Below, piece after piece: positions 42,257-50,407 of a DNA stretch of 64,000 bases. The stretch spans positions 62,001-126,000 of the forward strand of contig JAFYHS010000006.1 in the NCBI GenBank assembly GCA_017539045.1. The letters are read 5' to 3'. Source of the stretch: Bacteroidales bacterium (GTDB lineage: Bacteria > Bacteroidota > Bacteroidia > Bacteroidales > F082). The stretch's first letter is position 1. The number at the start of each line of letters is the position of its first letter. The translations under genes were made by a program, and so were the position numbers. Below the pieces are notes generated by a model. The model saw nothing but the letters and a program-made list of their open reading frames with translations, was not told where the DNA came from and made no database searches.

Positions 42257-43657
42257 ATGAAACGACTCAACCTTTTCATCATCGCCGCCATCTTGTTCTA
42301 CGGCAACCTTGCGACTCGAGCACAAGACAACGGCGTCACGCTGTATTTCAGCGCCGAGGAGATGCCTGACCTCATCAAATGCCTGCCCCCGCCGCCCGAC
42401 ACCCTCGGGAACGACTTCGCCAACGACATCATGCACTACATGTGGGGCAAGCAGCAACGCAACGACCCCGAACGCGCCGCCCTCGTCTTCCAAGATGCCG
42501 TGTGGAACCTCGACTCGCTCTTCGCCGTGTTCAAAGTGCCCTTCGGCCTCGAAATCACTAAGGAAGGCACTCCCGAGATCTATAAGCTCTTAGTCAACAG
42601 CCTCTCCACCATCGACGCGACACGCGTCAAGCCGAAGGCTTTCTATCACCGCAAGCGGCCGTTTGAGCGTTTCCACGAGCACATGCTCACAAGATACGAG
42701 GAAGCGGAACTGTCGGGTGAAGGCTCCTACCCCTCTGGCCACAGCCAGCGTGGCTATGCCACCGCCTTGCTGCTCTCCGAGATCAACCCCGACAACGCCG
42801 ACACTATCATGGCGCGTGGCTATATGTACGGCGAGAGCCGTGTCATCGCGGGCGCCCACTGGCAGAGCGACGTCGACGCCAGCCGGCTCTGCGCCGCCAT
42901 CGGCGTGAGCCGACTGCACACCAGCCCAGAGTTTTTGACACAGCTCGAGAAAGCCCGCAACGAGTTCCAATGGCTGACGGGTCAACTGTCGCCCACCGAC
43001 GACGCCAGCCAGTTCGTGAACATCACGGATGTCGTCCCCGACGCCATCTTGGAGATCCGCTACCATAGCACCTATAACTTCGTAGGCACGCGTGTGGATG
43101 GCTATCTTGAACCCGTCGCACTGCTCACCCGTCAGGCCGCCGACAGCCTCCGTGCCGTGAGCGACGATCTGAAACAACAAGGCTACCGCCTCAAAATCTT
43201 CGATGCCTATCGTCCACAGTGTGCCGTCGACCATTTCATGCGCTGGGGTGCCGACGTCAGCGACACGCTCATGAAGTCCTATTTCTATCCCGAAGTGCCT
43301 CGCGACAGCCTCTTCGAACTAGGCTACATCGCCAGGAGAAGCGGCCATACGCGCGGCTCCACCGTCGACCTGACCCTCTTCGATATGGCTACGGAAAAAG
43401 AAGTCGACATGGGCGGCACCTTCGATTGGTTCGGCTTGGAAAGCCATCCAGATTTCGGTGGCAACCCCGAGACAGGAGAATATTTGGGCAACGGCCGCAT
43501 CACCGCCGAGCAATTCCACAACCGTATGATCCTGAGAGAAGCCATGTTGCGCCACGGCTTCAAGGCTATTGACGAGGAATGGTGGCATTTCACCTTGAAA
43601 AACGAGCCGTTCCCCGACACCTATTTCACCTTCCCAGTGAAGCAACTCAGCAAATGA
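42257..43657 (+). CDS. PAP2 acid phosphatase fused to D-Ala-D-Ala dipeptidase (VanX/DdpX type)
   Basis: A 466-residue exported fusion. Signal peptide about 1-22 (LATRAQD). Residues about 80-225 are a class A/PAP2 acid phosphatase: KPKAFYHRKRP (K.x6.RP), YPSGHSQRGYA (about 157-167), SRVIAGAHWQSDVDA (SRx5HxxxD). Residues about 260-466 are a VanX/DdpX D-alanyl-D-alanine dipeptidase (family M15): FDAYRP, SGHTRGSTVDLTL (zinc His and Asp, about 361-373) and EEWWHF (catalytic Glu and third ligand, about 440). All active-site residues of both halves are present. It may act on periplasmic phosphate and peptidoglycan peptides together. No van genes are in view, so glycopeptide resistance is not implied. 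Confidence 0.9.
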   Translation: MKRLNLFIIAAILFYGNLATRAQDNGVTLYFSAEEMPDLIKCLPPPPDTLGNDFANDIMHYMWGKQQRNDPERAALVFQDAVWNLDSLFAVFKVPFGLEITKEGTPEIYKLLVNSLSTIDATRVKPKAFYHRKRPFERFHEHMLTRYEEAELSGEGSYPSGHSQRGYATALLLSEINPDNADTIMARGYMYGESRVIAGAHWQSDVDASRLCAAIGVSRLHTSPEFLTQLEKARNEFQWLTGQLSPTDDASQFVNITDVVPDAILEIRYHSTYNFVGTRVDGYLEPVALLTRQAADSLRAVSDDLKQQGYRLKIFDAYRPQCAVDHFMRWGADVSDTLMKSYFYPEVPRDSLFELGYIARRSGHTRGSTVDLTLFDMATEKEVDMGGTFDWFGLESHPDFGGNPETGEYLGNGRITAEQFHNRMILREAMLRHGFKAIDEEWWHFTLKNEPFPDTYFTFPVKQLSK

Positions 43658-43680
43658 TACGCTGAAACAATACTATTCTG

Positions 43681-44352
43681 ATGAAATCAAACTTGTTTTT
43701 TCAAGCGATAACGAAATTCCTCCTCGGCGTCATCATTTTGGGTCTGCTCATCTTTCTGCCCGCAGGCTCGCTCCACTATTGGCAGGGCTGGCTACTGATG
43801 GGCATTTTGTTCGTCCCTATGTTCATAGCAGGGCTGGTTATGATGGCCAAAAATCCCGGATTATTGCGTAAACGTTTAAACGCCAAGGAACAGGAAAAGG
43901 AACAAAAGACCGTCGTGGCGCTGAGCGGTTTGTTATTCATTGCCGCCTTCGTTGTGGCAGGCCTCAACTGGCGTTTCCAATGGTGCGTGCTGCCGAATTG
44001 GGTCGTGTGGGTGGCCGCTGGCCTTTTCTTGGTGTGCTACCTGCTTTATGCGGAAGTCCTGCGCGAAAACACATATCTCTCTCGCACCATTGAAGTGCAG
44101 GAGCATCAAAAAGTCATTGACACTGGGCTTTATGGTATCGTCCGTCACCCGATGTACATGGCCACCACCCTCCTCTTCCTGATGATGCCTTTGGTGCTGG
44201 CCTCACCGATTTCGTTTGCGATTATGCTGTTGTATATCCCTTTGATAGCCAAACGCATCCGCAACGAAGAAGCCGTGCTTGAACAAGGGTTGGAAGGTTA
44301 CAGCGAGTACAAACAACGTGTGAAATACAAGGTTTTGCCTTTTATCTGGTGA
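43681..44352 (+). CDS. ICMT-like membrane methyltransferase family protein
   Basis: A 223-residue integral membrane protein of the isoprenylcysteine carboxylmethyltransferase-like superfamily. About five membrane helices are predicted. The SAM-binding C-terminal motif is intact: YGIVRHPMYMATTLLF, then RNEEAVLEQGLEGYSEYKQRVKYKVLPFIW. Bacterial targets are unknown and may be lipids. It is followed by the HAD phosphatase gene after 4 bases, which in turn overlaps vsr, so the three are probably cotranscribed. A shorter relative lies at 30.4 kb, on the far side of the defence island, and a DUF1295 member at 45.5 kb. Confidence 0.87.
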   Translation: MKSNLFFQAITKFLLGVIILGLLIFLPAGSLHYWQGWLLMGILFVPMFIAGLVMMAKNPGLLRKRLNAKEQEKEQKTVVALSGLLFIAAFVVAGLNWRFQWCVLPNWVVWVAAGLFLVCYLLYAEVLRENTYLSRTIEVQEHQKVIDTGLYGIVRHPMYMATTLLFLMMPLVLASPISFAIMLLYIPLIAKRIRNEEAVLEQGLEGYSEYKQRVKYKVLPFIW

Positions 44353-44356
44353 AGTC

Positions 44357-45028
44357 ATGAGATACAAATTAGTGATATTTGACCTCGACGGCACGCTGCT
44401 CGACACCATCGACGACCTCAAGGAGGCCGTCAACCACGCCATGAGCTTGAGAGGTTTCCCGACCTTTACGCGCGAAGAAGTCATGGCCATGGTCGGGCAT
44501 GGCGCCCGCAACCTGATGCGAAAGGCATTGCCTGATGGGCACAAAGATGACGACATGGTGGATGCAGCCTACAATGACTTCAGGAACTACTACATTAACC
44601 ATATCGACATACATACAAAGCCTTTTGTTGGAATACAAGACCTCTTAACCCAACTGCACCAAGAAGGCGTGATGCTTGCCGTGGCCTCCAACAAATTCCA
44701 AGAAGGCACGGAGCACCTCATCAAGGAGTTCTTTCCCGAGATTCCCTTTGTGACGGTCCTGGGCGGTCGCCCCGACTTCCCCCTCAAGCCCGACCCTGAA
44801 ATCGTCAACGAAGTGCTCCGCAAGGCAAACGTCGAAAAAGAGGATGCCGTTATGGTCGGCGACTCCGACACCGACATGGAAACCGCTACCAACGGCGGCG
44901 TCATGGGCATTGCGGTGAATTGGGGGTATAGAAATATGAGAGAAACGGCCCTTCGACAGGCTCAGGGACCTCAACGCATGAAGGTGGTTGAAACCGCTGA
45001 AGAACTACAACAATCGCTACTGCCATGA
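44357..45028 (+). CDS. HAD family phosphatase (phosphoglycolate phosphatase-like)
   Basis: A 223-residue haloacid dehalogenase-type hydrolase, most like Gph/PgmB phosphatases. Motif I is FDLDGTLLDT (residues 8-17, Asp nucleophile and general acid), motif II is in AVASNKFQ, and motif III/IV is KPDPEIVNEVLRKANV with MVGDSDTDMETA. A helical cap (about 20-85) lies between. Near the C-terminus ALRQAQGP is encoded by a copy of the dispersed GGCCCTTCGACAGG repeat (44946-44970), inserted in frame after RNMRET. Its ATGA stop overlaps the vsr start by 4 bases. The natural substrate is not known. Confidence 0.88.
   Translation: MRYKLVIFDLDGTLLDTIDDLKEAVNHAMSLRGFPTFTREEVMAMVGHGARNLMRKALPDGHKDDDMVDAAYNDFRNYYINHIDIHTKPFVGIQDLLTQLHQEGVMLAVASNKFQEGTEHLIKEFFPEIPFVTVLGGRPDFPLKPDPEIVNEVLRKANVEKEDAVMVGDSDTDMETATNGGVMGIAVNWGYRNMRETALRQAQGPQRMKVVETAEELQQSLLP
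44946..44970 (+). repeat. Dispersed repeat inside the HAD phosphatase gene
   Basis: Same unit as at 10666-10691, read in the same phase (ALRQAQGP). Confidence 0.85.
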
Positions 45029-45537
45029 CTGACAAAATGACTCCCGCTCAGCGGCATTACTGCATGTCGCGCATCCACGGCAAAAGCACCAAGCCCGAGC
45101 TAAAGGTCAGGCAATGGCTGTGGCGGCATGGCTACCGCTATCGCCTCAATGTGAAGAGCGTGCCAGGCAAGCCCGACATCGTCATGCGGCGGTATCGCAC
45201 GGCTATTTTTGTGAATGGGTGTTTTTGGCACGGCCATGATGATTGCGACAAATTCAAAATTCCACAGACAAATCGGGAGTTTTGGGTGAACAAAATCAAG
45301 AGTAATCAAGAGCGCGACAAAAAGAACTATCAAGTGCTGCACGACAACGGCTGGCAGGTTGTCGTCATTTGGGAATGCCAACTGACGCCCAAGCGCATCG
45401 AGGAGACGATGCTCCGCGTGGAACTGATGCTCAACGAGTATTTCTTGGCTTTACACCAACCTAAGGTGGTACCGTACGATTTTCAGGAGACTCCAGCGGC
45501 TATGGCGGCGGAAGAGCTTTCTTCTGGGCAAAAATAA
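45025..45537 (+). CDS. vsr: Very short patch repair endonuclease (Vsr)
   Basis: A 170-residue Vsr endonuclease, which nicks 5' of the T in T:G mismatches arising from deamination of 5-methylcytosine. It starts MTDKMTPAQRHYCMSRIHGKSTKPEL and has the metal and catalytic blocks GKPDIVMRRYRTAIFVNG (catalytic Asp) and CFWHGHDDC (His pair), then VVVIWECQLTP. Length and motif order match the family. It overlaps the HAD phosphatase gene by 4 bases rather than sitting next to a methylase, as usual; the three C5 methylases are about 8-13 kb upstream. It would protect a genome that carries m5C. Confidence 0.94.
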   Translation: MTDKMTPAQRHYCMSRIHGKSTKPELKVRQWLWRHGYRYRLNVKSVPGKPDIVMRRYRTAIFVNGCFWHGHDDCDKFKIPQTNREFWVNKIKSNQERDKKNYQVLHDNGWQVVVIWECQLTPKRIEETMLRVELMLNEYFLALHQPKVVPYDFQETPAAMAAEELSSGQK

Positions 45538-45541
45538 TCCG

Positions 45542-46390
45542 TCAAATCAGCATTCTTGTCTTTTGCCTATACTCAGCATAGCCCGGCTTGTTTTGGAGCT
45601 GACGCCGTTCCATCATGGGGATGCTGATAAACAGGAAGAGTGCCGTCATGGCTACGGGGGCTAAGATCAGCCAATCCAAGCCGTAAATCGAGGCGTACAT
45701 TGTCCAAACGCCCCACCACATTGAGATTTCGCCGAGATAGTTGGGGTGACGGCCATGTTTCCATACGCCTATATTACAATACTGACCAGGATGCTGTTCC
45801 CGGAAACGATGGATCTGGGTATCGGAAACCAACTGTAAAGTGGCTGCAGAAATGCAAATTGCAAAGCCGATCCAGGTCAGAATGTTGGCTGCGGCAGTTG
45901 TCTCAAACAAACCGAAACCGGGAAGCATGGTGGCAAACACCAGAACAGTCGGCATCATGTTCAAGCCGAAGAAATTGATGATTTGGAAAATGAAGGGCGA
46001 TTGCGTCTCACGATAACGGGTGTAACGCCAATCTTCGTATGCAAGGCCCTTGAAGGTATAGACCCAATTGCCCGTCAAACGGATGCCCCAATACCAAACG
46101 GCGATGAGCAGCAGAATAACCGGCAAAGTGAAGGCCGACTTGTAAAAAGCCCATAAGGTGAACATCACGGGAGGTGCCACGCTCCAATAGGGATCATAAA
46201 CCGAAACGTTTTTGTAATAAAGGCCAAATCCCCACACAACGACCGTTGCCACCACATCAGCCAAAAACAAGGCCACCAACTCGTGTAGTCCCTTGTTTAA
46301 CATCCTGAAAACAAAATAACCTAATAAAGTGGCTATCAGATAAATAATTCCGATGATAACGATGCTAACTGTTTTGTTTTGATTCTTCAT
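45542..46390 (-). CDS. DUF1295 membrane protein (steroid 5-alpha-reductase-like)
   Basis: A 282-residue integral membrane protein of DUF1295, in the steroid 5-alpha reductase/ICMT-like superfamily. Seven or so membrane helices are expected. The C-terminal motif is GRHPNYLGEISMWWGV, followed by PMMERRQLQNKPGYAEYRQKTRMLI, where the Arg-His-Pro-Asn-Tyr box and the Glu-Arg...Tyr-Tyr tail are typical. Members may reduce isoprenoid or lipid double bonds, but the bacterial substrate is unproven. The gene follows GH92 by 7 bases on the same strand and is convergent with vsr. It is the third member of this superfamily in the window. Confidence 0.87.
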   Translation of the reverse strand: MKNQNKTVSIVIIGIIYLIATLLGYFVFRMLNKGLHELVALFLADVVATVVVWGFGLYYKNVSVYDPYWSVAPPVMFTLWAFYKSAFTLPVILLLIAVWYWGIRLTGNWVYTFKGLAYEDWRYTRYRETQSPFIFQIINFFGLNMMPTVLVFATMLPGFGLFETTAAANILTWIGFAICISAATLQLVSDTQIHRFREQHPGQYCNIGVWKHGRHPNYLGEISMWWGVWTMYASIYGLDWLILAPVAMTALFLFISIPMMERRQLQNKPGYAEYRQKTRMLI

Positions 46391-46397
46391 GTTCCAA

Positions 46398-48626
46398 TTA
46401 TTTCAAGATAAACTCCAACGTTCCACCTGACATGATTTGCTGATGGGTTAGCTTGTAATCCTTGATTGCTTTGCCGTTCAGTTTCACGCTCTTGACATGG
46501 ATGCGCTCAGGGGTCTTGTTCTTAGCCGTAATGACGAAGTCATTCCCATTCTCAAGATGCAAAGTGGCCTTGGTGAACAAGGGTGTGCCGATGACATACT
46601 CTGCCGAACCCGCATGGAAGGGATAGAAACCCAAAGCGGAGAAGATATACCAAGCCGACATCTGGCCGCAGTCGTCGTTGCCGGCATAGCCGCAAGGCGT
46701 GGCACGATAGAACTCGCTCCTCACCTGCTCCACTAATTCCTGTGTGCGCTCAGGCTTGCCTGCAAAGTTGTAGAGATAAACAGTGTGATGACTAGGTTCG
46801 TTGCCATGGGCATATTGCCCGAGGAAGCCGCTGGCGTTGCCATTCACTTCGCCCGAAGTGGCGGTCAGACTGAAGTTCTCGTCAAGTTTCTTTAAGAAGC
46901 CTTTTGTGCCGCCAAAAAGGTCGATGAGTCCTTGCGGGTCTTGCGGCACAAACCACATGTACTGCCAGGCATTGCCTTCCACGAAGCAAGGTTGTTCATA
47001 CGACAGCGGGTCAAAGCCTTCCATCCAGATGCCCTTCTCGTCTTTGGGACGGAAGAACCCAGTTTCAGGATCGAAGAGGTTTTTGTAGAACATGCTGCGA
47101 CGATAAAAGCGCTCGTAATCTTCGGTTTTTCCGAGTTTCTTTGCCACCAAAGCCACGCAAGCGTCGTCGAAAGCCTGCTCCATGGTGATACTCACGCTCT
47201 CGTCTTGCAAGGTCTGCGGCAGGTAACCATATTGCTCCCAGATTTCAAATGGCGAATTGAAGTGGCTCCTAGTACTGCTCTCCACCATAGCTTTGTAGGC
47301 CTCTTCCACATCGATACCTGGAATCTCGGCGAGGATGGCATCGGCCAAGACAGGGATGGCGTGGTTGCCTATCATGCAGTAGTTGTCCTGTCCCCAAAGA
47401 TCCCAAATGGGCAAGTAGCCATAGGTCTGATGATGCAGCACCATATCTCTCACGAACTGCGCAGCAATGTCGGGAGCAATAAGTGTGTAAAGCGGATGTG
47501 CGGCGCGGAAGGTGTCCCATAGACTGAAGGTGCTGTGATAGGTCTGTCCCTTGGGCATCTGCTTAATTTCGAAGTTAGTGGTCATGTAGCGACCGTCCAC
47601 GTCACTCATGGTGTTGGGCTGCATCAAGACGTGATACAAGCCTGTATAGAATATGGTTTTCTGCTCATCAGTGCCTTCGATGTCGATGCGGCTGAGTTCG
47701 CGCTGCCATGTGTCATGGGCGGCTTTGACATAGCCGTCAAAGTCCCAACTTTGGGCTTCGGCCAGTATGTTTTTCCGTGCGCCGTCGTTATCGACAGGCG
47801 AGATGGCGACTTTCACGATAAGTTCATTACCTTCTTTAGGGTCAAAACTCAAGGCTGCACGCAGGGTGCGACCATTCACTACATCGCTGTTACCGACATT
47901 TAGTCCGCCATTCATCAACAGATGCTGGTTGAACGGCCTTGAGAACTCGGCGCGAAAATACACTTTACGCAGTTTAGCCCACCCGCAGACGACACGATAA
48001 CCTTCAATGGTGTGGTCGTCAACGAGACGGATTTGAGCCTGGATGATATCGTAATAACGGCGGCCTGAGTAATAGGCATCACCACGATAAGTCATTCTGT
48101 CGAGATCGAGCACCACAGTCTGCGGCTGGCCCTCGGGGAAAGTATAGCGATGGATGCCCGTGCGCGTGGTGGCCGAAAGCTCCACATTCACGCCACTCTC
48201 CTGCAACAGCACTTGATAATACCCAGGCCGAGCGGACTCCTTGTCGTGACTATAATGTTGCCCGAAGTCAGCGGCCTTCAATTGCTCTGGCGTCACTGCG
48301 CTGCACAAAGGCATGAGGCTCACGTCGATGAGATCGGTACAGCCCGTGCCGCTGAGGTGGGTATGGGTGAAGCCATAGATGATGTCCTTGTTGTAGTCAT
48401 AGCCCGAGCAAGGGTCCCAAGTCACCATTTGTTCCGTCTCGGGGCTCAGCTGCACCATGCCTTGCGGCATCGTAGCACCAGGAAAGGTGCTGCCGCTGAG
48501 GGCGCCTGTCTCGTCGGTCTGTGTGCCGATGAATGGATTCACAAATTGGGTGTAGTCGTTGGCGCTTTGGGCGCAGAGGAAAAGAGGCAACAGCAAAAGT
48601 GCTGCGATGAGTTGTGTGCGTTTCAT
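46398..48626 (-). CDS. GH92 family alpha-1,2-mannosidase, exported
   Basis: A 742-residue glycoside hydrolase of family GH92, a calcium-dependent exo-alpha-mannosidase group used by Bacteroidetes to trim host or fungal glycans. A signal peptide (about 1-20, LLPLFLCAQS) is followed by the family start YTQFVNPFIGTQTD, FPGATMPQGMVQLSP, and SGYDYNKDIIYGFTHTHLSGTGC. Later blocks FGLWDTFRAAHPLYTLI-like (FSLWDTFRAAHPL), GNDDCGQMSAWYIFSALGFYP and PLFTKATLHL are all typical. Start at 48626 gives a good signal; a longer frame to 48731 is rejected. The DUF1295 gene follows. The substrate linkage is inferred from the family. Confidence 0.94.
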   Translation of the reverse strand: MKRTQLIAALLLLPLFLCAQSANDYTQFVNPFIGTQTDETGALSGSTFPGATMPQGMVQLSPETEQMVTWDPCSGYDYNKDIIYGFTHTHLSGTGCTDLIDVSLMPLCSAVTPEQLKAADFGQHYSHDKESARPGYYQVLLQESGVNVELSATTRTGIHRYTFPEGQPQTVVLDLDRMTYRGDAYYSGRRYYDIIQAQIRLVDDHTIEGYRVVCGWAKLRKVYFRAEFSRPFNQHLLMNGGLNVGNSDVVNGRTLRAALSFDPKEGNELIVKVAISPVDNDGARKNILAEAQSWDFDGYVKAAHDTWQRELSRIDIEGTDEQKTIFYTGLYHVLMQPNTMSDVDGRYMTTNFEIKQMPKGQTYHSTFSLWDTFRAAHPLYTLIAPDIAAQFVRDMVLHHQTYGYLPIWDLWGQDNYCMIGNHAIPVLADAILAEIPGIDVEEAYKAMVESSTRSHFNSPFEIWEQYGYLPQTLQDESVSITMEQAFDDACVALVAKKLGKTEDYERFYRRSMFYKNLFDPETGFFRPKDEKGIWMEGFDPLSYEQPCFVEGNAWQYMWFVPQDPQGLIDLFGGTKGFLKKLDENFSLTATSGEVNGNASGFLGQYAHGNEPSHHTVYLYNFAGKPERTQELVEQVRSEFYRATPCGYAGNDDCGQMSAWYIFSALGFYPFHAGSAEYVIGTPLFTKATLHLENGNDFVITAKNKTPERIHVKSVKLNGKAIKDYKLTHQQIMSGGTLEFILK

Positions 48627-48706
48627 TATCTTTTGTATTACATGGGCAAAAGTAGTGTTTCGCTTCACAAAACGCCAAACTTTTTTCAACGAAACAAAAC
48701 ATTTCC

Positions 48707-48714
48707 TATCTTTG
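48707..48714 (+). promoter_or_regulatory. Bacteroidetes -7 element for the acyl-CoA ligase gene
   Basis: TATCTTTG followed by CATCTCC lies 27 bases before the ATG at 48741, in the divergent gap with GH92. Confidence 0.6.
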
Positions 48715-48740
48715 CATCTCCAAATCCTCAATCATATCTT

Positions 48741-50402
48741 ATGAAAACAACTAAACCTCTAGAACCAACCAAACATTTTTTTGAATACTTCAACGAGAAC
48801 CTTCCTAAGAACTGGGATGAACCTGCTCTGACCGATTACGATGACGTCACAAGCTATACCTACGGTGAGATGGGTACCAAGATGATGCAGGTGCAGGCCA
48901 TGCTCGAGGTAGCTGGCCTGAAAGCAGGCGACAAGATCGCTATCTGCTCGAAAAACTGCGCCAACTGGGCCGTCGCCTTCCTGGCTATCGCCGCCAACCG
49001 TGGTGTGGTGGTGTCCATCATGGACGCCTTCGTCGAAAGCGACATCGAGAACCTCGTCACTCACTCCGACGCCAAGGCTATCTTCGTCGGTCCCGCGGTA
49101 TGGAAACGCCTCCATCCCGACAAGATGCCCAACATACAAATCGCCATCGGAACGGAGCAGTTCCGTGTCCTCTATACCAAAGACGAGCAACTGAACACGG
49201 TGAAAGAAGACGCCGAAAAGCTATTCAACGAAAGATACCCCAACGGCTTCACCAAGGCCGATGTCAACCTGCCCACCGACAACCTCGACGAGCTGATGAT
49301 CATCAACTACACCTCAGGTACCACCAGTGCGCCTAAGGGTGTCATGCTGTCGTATCGCGCCATCTCCGCCAATGTGCAATACAGCCAAGAGACCATCCCC
49401 AACCATGCCGGCTGGACCGAAGTGTGCATGCTGCCCCTCTCCCACATGTTCGGCATGACCATCGAGTTCCTATACCAGATTGCTGGCGGCTGCCATGTCT
49501 ATTTCCTAAGCAAGACGCCTTCGCCGTCGGTACTGCTGAAGGCTTACAAAGAGACAAAGCCTTATATGATCCTCACCGTGCCCTTGGTACTCGAGAAAAT
49601 CTTCAAGGCAAAGATCTTCCCAGCCTTGAACAAACCCATGGTGAAATTCCTTTGGCATACACCCCTACTCTGCAAGATCGTGGAAAAGACCATCTACAAG
49701 CAGCTGATGGAAGCCTTCGGCGGCAACCTCATCTGGCTCATCACGGGTGGTGCCGCCATCAATGCCGAGGTGGAAAAGGTGTTCCGCCGCATCAAGTTCC
49801 CCTTCGTGGTGGGCTATGGCATGACCGAAGCCGGACCGCTCATCTGCTACGAACACTGGTACAACGAGATGCTGGGCTGCTGCGGCTCATGTGTCACCCG
49901 CAACGAGCTGAAGATCGACTCACCCGACCCGGAGAATGTGGTCGGTGAGATCCTGTTCCGTGGCGAACATGTGATGATGGGTTATTACAAGAACGAAGAA
50001 GCCACCCACGCCGCCATCGACGAAGAAGGATGGTTGCATACAGGCGACCTCGGCACCCTGAACAAGAAGGGCTTGCTGTTTATCAAAGGCCGTTCAAAGG
50101 CCATGATCCTCAGCTCCAACGGTCAGAATATCTATCCCGAGGAGATTGAAGACAAGGTGAACAACCTGCCTGGTGTGGTCGAGTCGCTCGTGGTAGGCCG
50201 TCAGGGCAAAATCGTAGCCCTCGTCTACCCCGACGAGAAATACGACCTGCAAGACAAGAGCATCGACGAGCTGATGAACGAGAACCTGGCCACGCTCAAT
50301 GCCATGCTACCTGCTTATTCCAAGGTGTCATCCATCGTCCTTGTTGACAAGGAATTTGAGAAGACACCCAAACGCAGTATCAGAAGATTCTTGTACTCTT
50401 AA
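48741..50402 (+). CDS. AMP-dependent acyl-CoA synthetase/ligase
   Basis: A 553-residue ANL superfamily enzyme, probably a long-chain fatty acyl-CoA (or acyl-acyl carrier) ligase. Core motifs are YTSGTTSAPKGVMLSY (A3, about 190-205), GYGMTEAGPLICY (A5), EGWLHTGDLG (A7), KGRSKAMILSSNGQNIYPEEIED (A8) and the catalytic Lys region EKTPKRSIRR at the C-terminus (A10). The frame begins MKTTKPLEPTKHFFEYF. It is a single gene, divergent from GH92 and convergent with the T9SS protein. The acyl substrate cannot be read from the sequence; long chain is the guess because of the family resemblance to FadD-type proteins. Confidence 0.9.
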   Translation: MKTTKPLEPTKHFFEYFNENLPKNWDEPALTDYDDVTSYTYGEMGTKMMQVQAMLEVAGLKAGDKIAICSKNCANWAVAFLAIAANRGVVVSIMDAFVESDIENLVTHSDAKAIFVGPAVWKRLHPDKMPNIQIAIGTEQFRVLYTKDEQLNTVKEDAEKLFNERYPNGFTKADVNLPTDNLDELMIINYTSGTTSAPKGVMLSYRAISANVQYSQETIPNHAGWTEVCMLPLSHMFGMTIEFLYQIAGGCHVYFLSKTPSPSVLLKAYKETKPYMILTVPLVLEKIFKAKIFPALNKPMVKFLWHTPLLCKIVEKTIYKQLMEAFGGNLIWLITGGAAINAEVEKVFRRIKFPFVVGYGMTEAGPLICYEHWYNEMLGCCGSCVTRNELKIDSPDPENVVGEILFRGEHVMMGYYKNEEATHAAIDEEGWLHTGDLGTLNKKGLLFIKGRSKAMILSSNGQNIYPEEIEDKVNNLPGVVESLVVGRQGKIVALVYPDEKYDLQDKSIDELMNENLATLNAMLPAYSKVSSIVLVDKEFEKTPKRSIRRFLYS

Positions 50403-50407
50403 CGGTA

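Noticed and set aside
42257-43657. Vancomycin resistance (vanX) locus
   Set aside because: The VanX-like half is fused to a phosphatase and has no vanH, vanA, vanR or vanS neighbours; Gram-negative Bacteroidales are not vancomycin targets in the same way.
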